A program made the translations under genes and the position numbers. The notes under the pieces were generated by a model that was not told the origin of the DNA, searched no databases, and saw only the letters and a program-made list of their open reading frames with translations. From Paenibacillus montaniterrae (GTDB lineage: Bacteria; Bacillota; Bacilli; Paenibacillales; Paenibacillaceae): a stretch of DNA of 64,000 nucleotides. The DNA lies in assembly GCF_018403185.1 (NCBI RefSeq), contig NZ_BOSE01000002.1, forward strand, positions 186,001 through 250,000, given 5' to 3'. Of the stretch, positions 44,407 to 53,129 are shown piece after piece; position 1 is the first letter of the stretch, and every line of letters starts with the position of its first letter.

Positions 44407-44496
44407 GGTAACTCCCTCCTATCAAGTACGTATCTGAATACCTGCTCAGACACTCCCTAGTTGTTGTGCGGCTTGCTTTTACAAATTCATCTTATC

Positions 44497-44510
44497 AGAA
44501 AGCGCTTTCT
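44497..44510. promoter_or_regulatory. cre-like CcpA site in the divergent region
   Basis: AGAAAGCGCTTTCT is a perfect 14-bp palindrome matching the cre consensus core (AAAGCGCTTT). It lies between the ABC-glycosidase operon and the two-component genes, as expected for carbon-catabolite control of a sugar-use locus. Confidence 0.65.
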
Positions 44511-44670
44511 CTTCGGAATGCCTCAAAATTAATCTCATAGCCACAATCTAAACTACTTTGTTATCGCTTACATTTTTTTGGCTGCTATTGCTTCTTCTTT
44601 TATTATTTTCGTTTTATGATAGAATGAAGCATCCAACCAGTTGATATTCCCTGAAAGCGAGGGTGTTATT

Positions 44671-46404
44671 GTGATAAGAAATGTTACGATGAAGCGGTTC
44701 ATTTATTTTTTCAGCTTCTTCCTCCTTATTACGTTGAGCTTGTTCTATGTGATGAATAAGCTTAGCTCCAATACCGTTGAACAAAGCCTGATCAATGCTT
44801 CGAAAGGGCAAGTCCAATATACGAACAGTATCATTGAAGGCATTATTGCAGAAGCCAGCTTATACGGCACCCAATTCGCTGCCGATCATGATGTGCGCAT
44901 TTATAAAAATCAAATACTGGAGCTTGACAACTACAATTATCAAATGAAAAAGAACAATATTCATGATCGCCTGGAGGATGTGCTCATTTCCAGTCAAGCC
45001 GTCAATTCAATCGGCATTTACTGGAAGGGCGACGGGACTTATATTACAACCTCGAACGATGCAGCGACTAAATCGATCTTTCAGGCCGTCAATGAGCGCG
45101 GCTGGCAGGTTATCGATCAATCGCTTTATTACTTTGCCGTTTATCCTTATATTCAGCAAGCCGGAGAAAGCAGTGTGCCGGAGTACATTGTCGGCGTTCA
45201 GTTGAAAACAGACTATATGAAAAACGTGCTGCTTAATGCGACCAATGGTGAAAACTCCAATGCATACCTTTGGGTGAACAAGGAGCAGCTATGGAGCAAC
45301 CAAAAGGTTCATGAAAAAATAGCAGAGCTTGTGGAGCAAAATGTAGCGGAAAACAGCGAGACCGATATATTAAAATTTGATTATCATGCGCGATCGGGCG
45401 ACTACTATATACTCGCCAAATATATTCCGCTCATCGATTCATATCTGGTTTCCTATACGCGAGCAAGCGATGTATTGCAGCCGCTTGAGCAAAATCGCCA
45501 GCTATTCGTTGTTAGCATCGCGGCAATTGTCATTTTGGGTCTGTACGTAATTTATATGTTTTACCGCAATTTTTACCGCAACGTTCATTTGCTGCAAAAA
45601 AAGTTTCATCATGTCGAAGAGGGTAACTACGGCACGCGCATTACCCATAAAACAAAAAATGAGTTTTCGAATTTATTCAATAGCTTTAACGGCATGGTCG
45701 CGAAAATTCAAGGGCTGTTCGCCTCGCTAAAAATTGAGACGGAGCTGCGCCACAATGCAGAATTGAAGCAATTGCAGGCGCAAATTAACCCGCATTTTTT
45801 ATACAACAGTCTGTTCTTTATTACGACCGTAGCCAAAACCTCGCCTGATGCCGTTGTGCAAATGAGCAAGCATCTCGCGCAATATTATCGCTATATGACG
45901 AAGCTGGATAAGGACGAAGTTACGCTGCAAACCGAGCTTAAGCTGGCCGAGCATTATTTGGCGATAATGGCGCTTAGCAAGCAGCTTACATATCAGATTA
46001 AGCTGCCGCCTGAGCTGGAAAGCTTCATGATCAAGCCGCTAATGATCCAGCCAATCGTAGAAAATGCGATTCAACACGGGATTGAAGAACGGCAAGGCGC
46101 GCATCGTGTGACGATTGATGTAAAGCGCGTTGAGGCGGGTATTTTAATCACCGTTGCCGATGATGGCAAAGGGCTTGAGCCGCAGCAGCTTAGCCTGCTG
46201 GAGGGCAGAATTAATTATTCGACTGCCAGCGAGGGCTCACGAGGAATCGGCTTGTGGAACGTCAATCAGCGCCTTAAAAATATGTACAGCAAGGGCAGCT
46301 GCATCCGCTTTAGCAATAATGAATGGGGCGGCTTAACCGTAGAGGTTTTCATTGCATTGCAGTCAGAAGGAGGGCAACAGGATGAAGCTGTTAATCGTGG
46401 ATGA
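44671..46404 (+). CDS. YesM-type sensor histidine kinase
   Basis: An N-terminal helix (FIYFFSFFLLITLSLFYVM) and a second helix (LFVVSIAAIVILGLYVIYMF, about 280-300) bracket an extracellular sensor of about 240 residues. A HAMP segment follows, then the His-kinase dimerisation motif AQINPHFLYNSLFFI (phospho-His) and an ATP-binding domain with IVENAIQHGIEE and GIGLWNVNQRL. This domain order defines the YesM/LytS-like family that controls Paenibacillus sugar ABC systems. I chose GTG 44671 with GAGGGTG upstream. It overlaps the response regulator gene by 23 bp and is divergent from the ABC operon. Confidence 0.9.
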   Translation: MIRNVTMKRFIYFFSFFLLITLSLFYVMNKLSSNTVEQSLINASKGQVQYTNSIIEGIIAEASLYGTQFAADHDVRIYKNQILELDNYNYQMKKNNIHDRLEDVLISSQAVNSIGIYWKGDGTYITTSNDAATKSIFQAVNERGWQVIDQSLYYFAVYPYIQQAGESSVPEYIVGVQLKTDYMKNVLLNATNGENSNAYLWVNKEQLWSNQKVHEKIAELVEQNVAENSETDILKFDYHARSGDYYILAKYIPLIDSYLVSYTRASDVLQPLEQNRQLFVVSIAAIVILGLYVIYMFYRNFYRNVHLLQKKFHHVEEGNYGTRITHKTKNEFSNLFNSFNGMVAKIQGLFASLKIETELRHNAELKQLQAQINPHFLYNSLFFITTVAKTSPDAVVQMSKHLAQYYRYMTKLDKDEVTLQTELKLAEHYLAIMALSKQLTYQIKLPPELESFMIKPLMIQPIVENAIQHGIEERQGAHRVTIDVKRVEAGILITVADDGKGLEPQQLSLLEGRINYSTASEGSRGIGLWNVNQRLKNMYSKGSCIRFSNNEWGGLTVEVFIALQSEGGQQDEAVNRG

Positions 46405-47737
46405 TGGACAATATGTAGTCGAATATCTTAAGCATTTGCTTGATTGGAGAAGCTTTGGAATCGAGCATGTGCTAACGAGCACCAACTCGATTGAAGCAAA
46501 GCACATTCTTGATGATAATGGCATCGATATTTTAATAACCGATATCCGGATGCCTGAGGTTTCTGGCATTGATTTGCTCGAGCATATCCATCAGTCAAAG
46601 CTGAAAACAAAGGTGATCTTTTTATCTGGTTATTCACAGTTCGACTATGCGCAAAAAGCAATTCGCCTCGGCATTTTGGATTATTTGCTTAAGCCGGTCG
46701 ATAAAGAGGATATGGAAAAGGCGATTGCACAGGCGATAAAATCAATCGAGGCTATGCCGAAAGCAGCTGCTGTAAACTGGCAGCAATTCGACGGACTTGG
46801 TTTCTTGCTATCCCTGCTTTGTGAAACAATAGCCAAAGAAATGGCTTTCGAGCAATGTACCGGTTCACTGGACGCAAGCTCCTTCTGCTTCTTCAAGATC
46901 GCTGATTATAAAGAAATTGATGAAGCGACCATTCGTGACTATAACGGTGGGTTGAGCTGCTTTATTTGGCGCACTGACCAGCTGCTCGCTGGATTAGTGC
47001 GACATGAGGATTGTAAAGCGATTGCCGAGCGCATCGCAAATATCAAGCTCTCCGATGAGTTCCAGCTTTCACATACCAATCGCGTTCGGCATCAATTTTA
47101 TTTATTTTTTCATAACGAGAATATGGGCTTTGCAGATTATGCCTCAATCCAGGACACAATACAGCTGCCAAGCATGCTCGAATCGGAAGGCTTGCGTAAA
47201 GCGATTATGAAAAGATATGCTCAGCTGGACAATAACAAGCTTAAGCTGCTATTCCTGATGGAGCTGATCGCCTCTCTGTACAAGAGCGACAGTGCGCTTT
47301 ATGAGCTTAATAGTATAGATTGGATATTTAACGAGCTGCAACAGCCAGACGAAGTGCTGCAACAGATTTTGACTGCTATGAGCCAGCATGAAAAATGTAA
47401 AAAGCTATCCAATGAGCATACGATTCGCATGATTCACGATTATGTCGAAGCCCATCTCGGTGATGGATTAAGCTTGGAGGAGTTGGGCGAGCATGTCCAT
47501 CTTCACCCCGTTTATTTATCCAAGCTGTATAAGCAGGAAACAGGAGAAAATTTGTCCGCCTATATCTCCATGAAGCGGCTGGAGAAGGCTTCACGACTTT
47601 TAATCGAGTCAAATCTGCATGTAGTAGATATTTCTCAAATGGTCGGCTACAAAAAAACACAGTATTTTATTAAGCTGTTCAAGGAAAAGTATGGTGTTAC
47701 GCCGCAGCAGTATCGGAGGCAGCAGTTTAACGGCTAG
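46382..47737 (+). CDS. YesN-type response regulator with AraC DNA-binding domain
   Basis: The receiver domain has LLIVDDGQYVVEYLKHLL, phospho-acceptor Asp in ILITDIRMPEVSG, and Lys in YLLKPVDKED. The C-terminal AraC/XylS domain has two helix-turn-helix units (SLEELGEHVHLHPVYLSKLY and VVDISQMVGYKKTQYFIKLF). The intervening ~200 residues are linker. The ATG at 46382 follows AGAAGGAGGG and lies inside the kinase gene, so the pair is translationally coupled. The likely target is the divergent permease-glycosidase operon. Confidence 0.9.
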   Translation: MKLLIVDDGQYVVEYLKHLLDWRSFGIEHVLTSTNSIEAKHILDDNGIDILITDIRMPEVSGIDLLEHIHQSKLKTKVIFLSGYSQFDYAQKAIRLGILDYLLKPVDKEDMEKAIAQAIKSIEAMPKAAAVNWQQFDGLGFLLSLLCETIAKEMAFEQCTGSLDASSFCFFKIADYKEIDEATIRDYNGGLSCFIWRTDQLLAGLVRHEDCKAIAERIANIKLSDEFQLSHTNRVRHQFYLFFHNENMGFADYASIQDTIQLPSMLESEGLRKAIMKRYAQLDNNKLKLLFLMELIASLYKSDSALYELNSIDWIFNELQQPDEVLQQILTAMSQHEKCKKLSNEHTIRMIHDYVEAHLGDGLSLEELGEHVHLHPVYLSKLYKQETGENLSAYISMKRLEKASRLLIESNLHVVDISQMVGYKKTQYFIKLFKEKYGVTPQQYRRQQFNG

Positions 47738-47892
47738 GTTCTAAACTGGACTTTGATGACGTTGTGTTGCGTTGTAGCGTAGTCGGCGGCGAATATGGCG
47801 CGCTAGCGAAAACTGGGGTGCTCACGTAGCAACGTTCTACGCTGTACTCCTCGTTTTCTACTAGCGTGCCCTCTTCTTGGTCCTGCTATTTA
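47738..47892. repeat. Dispersed structured repeat, single copy with eroded ends
   Basis: It aligns to the 170-bp family (GGACTTTGATGACGTTG at the left, CTTCTTGGTCC at the right) with shorter ends. The two flanking convergent genes stop at its very edges: TAG at 47735-47737 and TAA at 47892-47890. It keeps the inner GCTAGCGAAAAC / GTTTTCTACTAGC stem. Confidence 0.85.
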
Positions 47893-48453
47893 AGCAGCTC
47901 CAAACTGATCAATTACCTTAAAAGTGCCAAACCTGACTGTTAGTATTGATTCGTCGATCCCATCTAATATTTGCTCTTTATGTTTTTCATACATTTCTTC
48001 AGATATGAGCAGTTCAATTCTGTTGTTTTCTGCAAACACCAACTGCACGCCCAAATCGCTTCTTTGCATTAATAGATCTTGAAACTCCCTAATTTCAGCC
48101 GCGCTATATTTAACATACTCAATTTTGGCTTCAGGATTCATTTCTTTGATTAGCTTCTCATCATTAGATCCTTTATGTTTCAATAAATATACATTCTCTC
48201 CTTTTTCATTTATGTAGATGCCGCCGAAATTGCTATTTGTTTCGGTCAAAATAGAGGCCAGTTTTTCAAGTTCTCCCATACCTTCGAGCTCATTTGCAAT
48301 CCTTTCTTCTTCCTTAAATGGTTCTTCCACTTTCTCGGTTACTTTAGCCTCTTGATTGCTCAAGTTCTTCACATAAAGAAATCCACACATACCTGCTAGT
48401 ATGACTGTTGAAGCTGCCAACAACGCCAGCTTTACGTTTAGTTTGCTTTTCAT
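47890..48453 (-). CDS. Membrane-anchored extracytoplasmic protein, unknown
   Basis: The ATG at 48453 follows GGAGTGTG. The 187-residue protein has one N-terminal helix (LALLAASTVILAGMCGFLYV) and a Glu/Lys-rich soluble domain outside the membrane (EEPFKEEERIANELEGMGEL, GGIYINEKGENVYLLKHKGS). The stop codon is formed at the edge of the adjacent repeat, so the C-terminus may have been altered by its insertion. No family is recognised. Confidence 0.65.
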   Translation of the reverse strand: MKSKLNVKLALLAASTVILAGMCGFLYVKNLSNQEAKVTEKVEEPFKEEERIANELEGMGELEKLASILTETNSNFGGIYINEKGENVYLLKHKGSNDEKLIKEMNPEAKIEYVKYSAAEIREFQDLLMQRSDLGVQLVFAENNRIELLISEEMYEKHKEQILDGIDESILTVRFGTFKVIDQFGAA

Positions 48454-48530
48454 TTTCACACTCCGTTCTAAATTGTTTCGATACTTGTATAAACGCATGC
48501 AGCACTGGAAAATGTTGCATTTACATTGGT

Positions 48531-48582
48531 AAAACGAAAAAGAAGCAGACCATCATTTAGCTGATAGCCTGCTTCTTTTTTA
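48531..48582 (-). terminator. Terminator of the molybdenum hydroxylase operon; 46-bp direct repeat copy 1
   Basis: AGAAGCAG ... CTGCTTCT pair around a 20-nt loop, followed on the minus strand by TTTTTCGTTTT. Bases 48531-48576 are identical to 54219-54264, 5.7 kb away on the other side of the operon. Confidence 0.8.
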
Positions 48583-48646
48583 GTTAAGGTGTCGCCCTAA
48601 TAACTCTTCCGAACAAAGACATTCTTCATGGTTAACCTTCTATCTT

Positions 48647-49117
48647 CTAGTTCATCATCCGACTCGTCGGTTGCCCACTGGACAGCACGGCTTCAACCGC
48701 TTCCTGGATTTCCTCATAGCTGGTGCAGCGACAGATATTCGACTGCAGCCATTCGCGCACCGTAGCTTTGTCGGCTTTGGGGTGTAGGTGCGCAAGGGCG
48801 TGGCTGTTCATAATGAAGCCGGGCGTGCAGTAGCCGCATTGAAATGCAAATTTCTCTACAAACGCCCTCTGTACCGGTGAATCTTGCAGTCCTTCGATCG
48901 TCTCCACCGTTTTGTCCGCCGCCTCGACGGCAAGCATCAAGCACGACTTCATTGGCAAGCCGTCTACCGTGACCGTGCATGCCCCACAATCACCGTGGCG
49001 ACAGCCGGGCTTGACGCCAGTGAGGCCGAGGTTTTCCCGCAGCACATCCAACAACAGCTCTGCCGGACGAACGTCTGCACTTCTTATTTCTCCGTTCACG
49101 TTCAATCGAAGCTTCAT
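48647..49117 (-). CDS. Molybdenum hydroxylase [2Fe-2S] subunit (xanthine dehydrogenase type)
   Basis: The small subunit has two iron-sulfur sites. The plant-ferredoxin-like one is GCRHGDCGACTVTVDG, with a further Cys in MKSCLML. The second is QCGYCTPGFIMN with SNICRCTSYEEI. It passes electrons from the molybdenum centre to FAD. ATG 49117 is 8 nt after GAGG, giving 156 residues, the usual size; the ATG at 49153 has no site. It is the last gene of the operon. Confidence 0.93.
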   Translation of the reverse strand: MKLRLNVNGEIRSADVRPAELLLDVLRENLGLTGVKPGCRHGDCGACTVTVDGLPMKSCLMLAVEAADKTVETIEGLQDSPVQRAFVEKFAFQCGYCTPGFIMNSHALAHLHPKADKATVREWLQSNICRCTSYEEIQEAVEAVLSSGQPTSRMMN

Positions 49118-49203
49118 CACACTAACCTCATTTCCCCCAATGTTCCCTTCCATTAACCATTTGTGTCATTCAAGCTTGTATATGCTCAAGCTGCTCTAGC
49201 AGT

Positions 49204-50034
49204 TCAGGCTTCCATGTTTGCAAGTAAATCCTCAAGCGTCACCTGCCAGACAAGCCGGCGGTAGTTAGCGGACGCCAGCATATCGCTGCGGATCGGGGCA
49301 GGCAGACGGTCTTCAGCCTGACGAATCCTCTCCCCCACCGGAAGCTCGTGCTGATTTAATATTTTTTCAATTTCTTCCGAACGAAAAGGAAAGTCGCAAA
49401 GTCCGCTGAATGCGAAACGGCTGCCTGACTCAGTTGTGAGAGTGGCCACGGTTATGATAGGGTAGCCAATGGCAGACTGTTTCCGCTTCTTTACACTTGT
49501 ATATGGCCGTAACCGATAGCTCGTATTCACTTTGAATTGAACGAGAAATTCGCCTTTAGCGAGCTGCATCGATCGTTGAAAAAGTTGGGCAATCGGCAAT
49601 CGGCGAGCACCTGAGACGCCGGCGACAATAACATCGCTATCGGCAAGCAACAGCGGAAGGATTGCTTCCTTATAGATCAGCTCGCTGCATACGTTTCCGC
49701 CAAGTGTTATTTTGTTTCTTGATGTGCGGTCGGCAATACCGCTTCCCGTCGCCCCCAGCAAAGGAAAGATTTCCGAATCGTGAATTTCCGACAACGTAAG
49801 CGCAGAGCCCAATGTCATTTCCTGCTCCTCCACAGCGAGTGCTCTGCACTCCGGGATGCCCTTCAGATCGATAACGGCTTCGGTATAGATCTGATTCAGC
49901 CGGGCGAAGGTAGCGATCTCCGTGCCGCCCGACCAGTAGAGCGGCCACTTCCCTTTTTGGTCCAGCCTCATGTACAGGGCAACTGCTTCCTCAATCGTCG
50001 CTGGTCGGTAATAGTTGAAATCGAACGGTATCAT
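49204..50034 (-). CDS. Molybdenum hydroxylase FAD-binding subunit
   Basis: It starts MIPFDFNYYRPATIEEAVAL, has the FAD loop YWSGGTEIATFARL and the TSRNKITLGGNVCSELIYKE region with the ISDRTxRNxxTxGGN-like motif. C-terminal CO-dehydrogenase flavoprotein domain follows. Length 276 is typical. The start overlaps the 3' end of the large-subunit gene by 4 bp (ATGA), indicating coupled translation. GGAGGCAGCGT precedes the ATG. Confidence 0.92.
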   Translation of the reverse strand: MIPFDFNYYRPATIEEAVALYMRLDQKGKWPLYWSGGTEIATFARLNQIYTEAVIDLKGIPECRALAVEEQEMTLGSALTLSEIHDSEIFPLLGATGSGIADRTSRNKITLGGNVCSELIYKEAILPLLLADSDVIVAGVSGARRLPIAQLFQRSMQLAKGEFLVQFKVNTSYRLRPYTSVKKRKQSAIGYPIITVATLTTESGSRFAFSGLCDFPFRSEEIEKILNQHELPVGERIRQAEDRLPAPIRSDMLASANYRRLVWQVTLEDLLANMEA

Positions 50035-52355
50035 ACGCTGCCTCCATCCTTGGCTCTCCAGATTGTCTCAGGGAAGAGCGGCAGTACGTTCATCCGCACT
50101 CCTGCAGCTCGCGAAACAGCACTTGCAAGTGCTGCCGGGATCGAGATCAAACCGTACTCTCCCAGGGAACGGGCTCCGAACGGTGCATCCAGACACGGAC
50201 TTTCGATAAATTCGACAATGTATTCCGGATTCTCCCCATAACGCAGCACAGAGTATGTTCGCAGCGTCGTATTGAGGAGTATGCCTTCATCGGTATAATC
50301 AAAGCCTTCATGGCTGGCGTAGCTGAGTCCCATCGCCATCGCCCCCATAACTTGCCCGAACGCTCCTTTCGGATTCAGTACCTTGCCCGCATCATTGACC
50401 GAGATTGCCTTGACAATCCGGTACGAATAGTCTCGTGTATCCATCTCGATTTCTACCGCCTGAGCACCAACATTCCATTCCGGTCCCAATTGCCCTTCGC
50501 CGGTTGCCGGGTCAAGCGGACTCATCCAGCGCTGAATGAAGTGGCCCCGTCCAATGATCTGTCCACCGATCGAGTTGCCGTTCGGATACCGGTAGCCGTA
50601 GCAAATGTCCTTGTATGGAATTTGAACTCGCGGGTCTGCCCTGACAAACACTTTCTCGTCACCGAGCTCCAGATCGTCAGGATCGGCGCGCAGCACAGTC
50701 GCAGCGATCGCAATTAATTGCTTGCTCGCATCATCTGCTGCCTTCAGTGCAGCTCGCCCTGCAAAGAACGTACTGCGGCTCGCAACCGTCTCCCAATGCT
50801 CAGGTGTGTCCAACGTGTTGACCTTGAATTTGACATGTACGCGGTCGACGCTCATGCGGAGCCGTTCCGCCACCATTTGAGCGAGCACCGTCTTTGAACC
50901 AGTACCAAGCTCGACGACACCCGTCTCCAGATTGACGCTTCCATCCTGATTAAACAATAGAATGACGCCGGATACGGCATTGGAGGCGAACGAGGAATTT
51001 TTCCAGAAGCAGGCGATGCCTTTGGCCCGTACGGTGTGGTCGTTAAGCTGCTGTACCTTCCAATCCTCCCAGCCGGACAGCTCGCGCATCCGCTCCAGAC
51101 ATGTTCGGAGGTCGCCCAGGTTGCTGGAATTAAGCATATTGCGCGTCGGTGTAGTATCACCCGGAACGATAGCGTTGCGCATGCGCAGCTCCCATGGGTC
51201 CATACCAAGCTCGTCGGCCAACGCATCGATCCCCCGCTCTATGGCGAACGTCATCTCGGTGTGTCCAAATCCGCGAAAAGCTGCGGGAAATACATGGTTC
51301 GTGTACACCGTCAAGCACTCGCAGTGCAGATTCTCTACGCTGTAAGGCCCCGTGCAGTCCGAAGCAGCTGAAAGCGCGATTGCACTCGACTTATCGTTGT
51401 AAGCTCCGCCATCAAAATGATAGACGATTTGCACTGCTTTAATTTTCCCGTCATGCGTGCTCCCCAGCTTGACTTTCGCCTGCAGGCCAATACGTACCGG
51501 CGATGTCGTAATGTCCTGTTCGCGCGTGTTAACGAGCTTGACCTTGCGCCCGCCAACTGCACGAGATGCTAAATAGACGATTGGTTCTAACTGAACCGAT
51601 GACTTCCCTCCGTAGGCGCCGCCCACGAATAATGTGCGTACAATAACCCTGCCCGGTTCAAGGCCAAAATACCTTGCCATATACTTTTTAACAGCAAATG
51701 GAGCCTGCGACGACGTATCGATGAAGACACGCCCGTCTGGCATAATTTGTACGACTGCGCTGCGAGTCTCCATCGCCGCATGATCAGATGGTCCGAACGA
51801 TACGGTGTTCTCTACAATCTTCTCGCACTCTGCCAACCCTCGTTCGATATCTCCTTTGATCACGTGAACGATGCTGGCTATATTCGTCCCAGGCACCGAC
51901 ACGACATCCTCGCTTTTTTCATACTCTTTCAATCTTTCATGAAGAATTGGCGCATCTGGATGCAGAGCCTCCGCAGGAGAATTGACAACAGGCAATGGCT
52001 CGTATTGGACCTGGACTAGATTGGCCGCCCACTGGGCCTGGGCCTCGGTTTCGGCGACAACAACGGCGACAGGCTCGCCGTAATAGCGTACCCGATCTCG
52101 CGCAAGGATCGGTCGGTCGCGGATTTCCTCGCCGACCAGCACTTCGCTTGCATCGCCAGTCAGAACTGCGAGAACACCCGGCGCGTTTTGGGCCGCGCTC
52201 GCATCAAGCGAGACAATCCGCGCATGCGCATATGGGCTGACCGCGAGCCTGGCATGAAGAATACTCGGTTCAATCCGGTCTGCCGTGTAAGTTGCGGCTC
52301 CCGTTACTTTGTCGAGAGATTCCTTCCTCGGCACACTTTTTCCGACTATTTCCAC
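50031..52355 (-). CDS. Molybdenum hydroxylase large (molybdopterin-binding) subunit
   Basis: Domains in order: CO_deh_flav-like N-terminal aldehyde-oxidase a/b hammerhead (ATYTADRIEPSILHARLA), then the Mo-binding domain with FVGGAYGGKSSVQLEP, AAFRGFGHTEMTFAIERGID, TGSKTVLAQMVAERL and the C-terminal GARSLGEYGLIS, whose Glu is the catalytic base of this family. The CO-dehydrogenase active-site Cys loop (AYRCSFR) is absent, so xanthine, another purine or an aldehyde/N-heterocycle is the likelier substrate. I chose GTG 52355, 6 nt after GGAGGG, giving 774 residues. A TTG at 52400 extends the frame but has no site. Confidence 0.9.
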   Translation of the reverse strand: MEIVGKSVPRKESLDKVTGAATYTADRIEPSILHARLAVSPYAHARIVSLDASAAQNAPGVLAVLTGDASEVLVGEEIRDRPILARDRVRYYGEPVAVVVAETEAQAQWAANLVQVQYEPLPVVNSPAEALHPDAPILHERLKEYEKSEDVVSVPGTNIASIVHVIKGDIERGLAECEKIVENTVSFGPSDHAAMETRSAVVQIMPDGRVFIDTSSQAPFAVKKYMARYFGLEPGRVIVRTLFVGGAYGGKSSVQLEPIVYLASRAVGGRKVKLVNTREQDITTSPVRIGLQAKVKLGSTHDGKIKAVQIVYHFDGGAYNDKSSAIALSAASDCTGPYSVENLHCECLTVYTNHVFPAAFRGFGHTEMTFAIERGIDALADELGMDPWELRMRNAIVPGDTTPTRNMLNSSNLGDLRTCLERMRELSGWEDWKVQQLNDHTVRAKGIACFWKNSSFASNAVSGVILLFNQDGSVNLETGVVELGTGSKTVLAQMVAERLRMSVDRVHVKFKVNTLDTPEHWETVASRSTFFAGRAALKAADDASKQLIAIAATVLRADPDDLELGDEKVFVRADPRVQIPYKDICYGYRYPNGNSIGGQIIGRGHFIQRWMSPLDPATGEGQLGPEWNVGAQAVEIEMDTRDYSYRIVKAISVNDAGKVLNPKGAFGQVMGAMAMGLSYASHEGFDYTDEGILLNTTLRTYSVLRYGENPEYIVEFIESPCLDAPFGARSLGEYGLISIPAALASAVSRAAGVRMNVLPLFPETIWRAKDGGSV

Positions 52356-52448
52356 CTTGAACCCTCCAAACTGCTTTGTTTTTACGATTTGATTATCCAA
52401 TTTGCCGCATTTTTTCTGCTTAGGTCGTGCTTCTCCAGCGCCAGGCTT

Positions 52449-53129
52449 TTAATCATACGACTTATTTATTCGATCATCAGGAGTCTTTACTAAATGTGCC
52501 TGCATCAGCCGCTGCAGCTTGTACAGATCGTCTGGAGTATCGACATCGCCAAATACAGCAGCTGAGTTGACATCGACCAACTTTCCGCGCCATGCCGCAT
52601 CAGTCAGAAGCTTGCGTGCTCCCGCATCTCCAATCAGTGACTCTACTGCAGGGAACATCGCTGCACTAAGTAAAGCAGGCGGGTGAGGAGTACCGTTACA
52701 ACTGCAGGCCACATAGTCGAGCGAACGATCCCGCGCAAATTCTTCTGCCAAGCTCCCCAACAGTTCTGACGTTATAAAAGGCTGATCGGCCAGCACAACC
52801 AACACAGCATCCGTTTTTGCTGCTCCCTTAAGCGCCTGCGCGAGTCCATAGCGCAGCGAATAAGCCATTCCCTGATCGGCGTCCGCATACGTAGCAATGC
52901 ACAGCTTCGCCCGCCATTCATGTACATGCGTCTGGGAAGCCCAAGCCAGGTCATCGTCCTCCCGGACGACGGCGACGATCTCAGCAATTTCCCGACAGTG
53001 GAGCATAGCCTCCAGAGCGAACAACCCAAGCGCCTTACCTGCGGCAAGCTCCAAAGATAGCTTGTGTCTCCCCATCCTTCGGCTCTGTCCGGCAGCCAAG
53101 TAAATGCCTGTCAAGCGCATATGCACCAT
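52449..53129 (-). CDS. Molybdenum-cofactor cytidylyltransferase-like protein (MobA/MocA/PucB family)
   Basis: The N-terminal nucleotide-binding signature GIYLAAGQSRRMGRHKL, then VLVVLADQPFI (metal-binding Asp), matches the NTP transferase family that adds CMP or GMP to molybdopterin for molybdenum hydroxylases. Length is about 226. Its first ~95 bp overlap the end of the xdhC-like gene in another frame. A second ATG at 53120 is possible. Confidence 0.88.
   Translation of the reverse strand: MVHMRLTGIYLAAGQSRRMGRHKLSLELAAGKALGLFALEAMLHCREIAEIVAVVREDDDLAWASQTHVHEWRAKLCIATYADADQGMAYSLRYGLAQALKGAAKTDAVLVVLADQPFITSELLGSLAEEFARDRSLDYVACSCNGTPHPPALLSAAMFPAVESLIGDAGARKLLTDAAWRGKLVDVNSAAVFGDVDTPDDLYKLQRLMQAHLVKTPDDRINKSYD

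Noticed and set aside
52356..52400. TTG start of the large molybdenum hydroxylase subunit
   Set aside because: No ribosome binding site precedes it; GTG 52355 with GGAGGG at 6 nt is better.
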